Positions 63,584 through 64,000 of a stretch of DNA of 64,000 nt are shown piece after piece (positions within the stretch are counted from its first letter, which is position 1; each line of letters opens with the position of its first letter). A program made the position numbers and the translations under genes. Origin of the DNA: Variovorax boronicumulans (GTDB taxonomy: Bacteria; Pseudomonadota; Gammaproteobacteria; Burkholderiales; Burkholderiaceae_C); the NCBI RefSeq assembly GCF_030812215.1, contig NZ_JAUSSG010000011.1, forward strand, positions 168,482-232,481. The letters run 5' to 3'. The notes under the pieces are model-generated. The model was not told the origin of the DNA, searched no databases, and saw nothing but the letters and a program-made list of their open reading frames with translations.

Positions 63584-63659
63584 ATCGCTCTCTCCGAATT
63601 TCGTTTCACAGACACCGGCGATCTTGCCCGGCGCAAGCCTAACAGATGGAAGGAAGGGA

Positions 63660-63674
63660 TTTCCATAGTGGAAA
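63660..63674. promoter_or_regulatory. IclR-type operator palindrome
   Basis: TTTCCA-TAG-TGGAAA, a perfect inverted repeat matching the TGGAAA/TTTCCA half-sites of IclR-family regulators, 76 bases from the iclR-type start and 63 from the receptor start. A further TTTCC lies at 63678. Confidence 0.65.
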
Positions 63675-63737
63675 CGCTTTCCAAGAAAATCTATGATCGC
63701 GCCCAATCGGTTTTTCCATCTTCCTTGAGGACCCCCT

Positions 63738-64000
63738 GTGAAACTTCTTCGTACGCTTGCCATTGCCAGCTTCTGCGTCGGCCTCGCCGCCCCGTCATGG
63801 GCGCAGCAGGATCGCGTGATCCGCTTCGGCCACCTGAACAACGCCGACCACCCCGTGAGCTTCGGCGTCAAGCGATTCGCCGAACTGCTCGCAGCCAAGA
63901 GCGGCGGCAAGATGAAGGTCCAGGAATTCCCCGCCTCCCAACTGGGCAACGAGATGCAGCAGCAATCGGCCCTGCAAGGCGGCGTGCAGCAGATGTCCGC
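63738..64000 (+). CDS. DctP-type TRAP receptor, 5' part
   Basis: GTG start after CTTGAGGACCCCCT, running off the window. Signal peptide MKLLRTLAIASFCVGLA ends at SWA-QQD, then VIRFGHLNNADHPVSFGVK and LAAKSGGKMKV, typical of the DctP fold. Divergent from the IclR gene and likely its main target. About 87 residues are visible. Confidence 0.85.
   Translation, partial: MKLLRTLAIASFCVGLAAPSWAQQDRVIRFGHLNNADHPVSFGVKRFAELLAAKSGGKMKVQEFPASQLGNEMQQQSALQGGVQQMS

Overview
The window reads as chromosomal DNA of a high-GC betaproteobacterium of the Comamonadaceae, most like Variovorax. This is inferred from gene content: a Bug-type tricarboxylate receptor, DctP-type TRAP receptors, polyhydroxybutyrate genes, a Burkholderiales-type porin, many LysR/IclR/TetR regulators, and intergenic repeat families of a kind I associate with Variovorax. 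Genes are packed on both strands with many ATGA overlaps. I see no tRNA, rRNA, CRISPR array, transposase or prophage.

Layout. 1-4.3 kb: a same-strand run of small-molecule genes (two LysE exporters, glutathione transferase, PhzF-like protein, VOC protein, threonine dehydratase-like enzyme), then a creatininase-family gene, an SDR-like protein, and a LysR regulator divergent from a quinone-reductase-like gene. 8-14.4 kb: CBS protein, acetyltransferase, sugar-dehydrogenase-like lipoprotein, AlaX editing protein, and a DsbD/ScsB-like reductase with a redoxin. 14.5-19.6 kb: MHS-type transporter, hemE, an AT-rich gap with two DnaA boxes, and priA. 19.7-27.6 kb: exported unknowns, an AEC transporter, rep coupled to a lipoprotein and outer-membrane phospholipase A, then nadE with a clear terminator.

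27.7-36.4 kb holds the most interesting gene set: porin, lipoprotein cytochrome c, Tat-exported FAD oxidase, Tat-exported D-threonine-aldolase-like PLP enzyme, neutral ceramidase, an unknown anchored protein and an ALDH3-type aldehyde dehydrogenase, in one tight unit facing a TetR gene. I propose a kinase-free oxidative route for sphingoid bases. Ceramidase would release the base and the oxidase/cytochrome pair would oxidise its C1 alcohol to an acid. The PLP enzyme would then split this D-configured beta-hydroxy amino acid into glycine and a fatty aldehyde, which ALDH oxidises.

37-44.2 kb: a minus-strand run dctA, phaA, phaB, dctB, dctD, with a sigma-54 promoter match upstream of dctA, linking C4-dicarboxylate uptake to PHB precursor synthesis. 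44.5-48.9 kb: an exported alpha/beta hydrolase, an HD/LuxR regulator, a 268-bp inverted-repeat element and a DipZ-like CcdA-TlpA fusion.

49-59 kb contains a lone sensor kinase and a lone OmpR-type response regulator. Here four 81-bp promoter modules of nearly identical geometry precede the ohr-like gene, an exported epoxide-hydrolase-like gene, a TlpA-like gene and the response regulator itself, which suggests an autoregulated local regulon. 59-64 kb: a small lysine-rich exported protein, an AraC regulator, a Tat-lipoprotein FAH-family enzyme, and two DctP-type receptors around an IclR gene with a clear palindrome.
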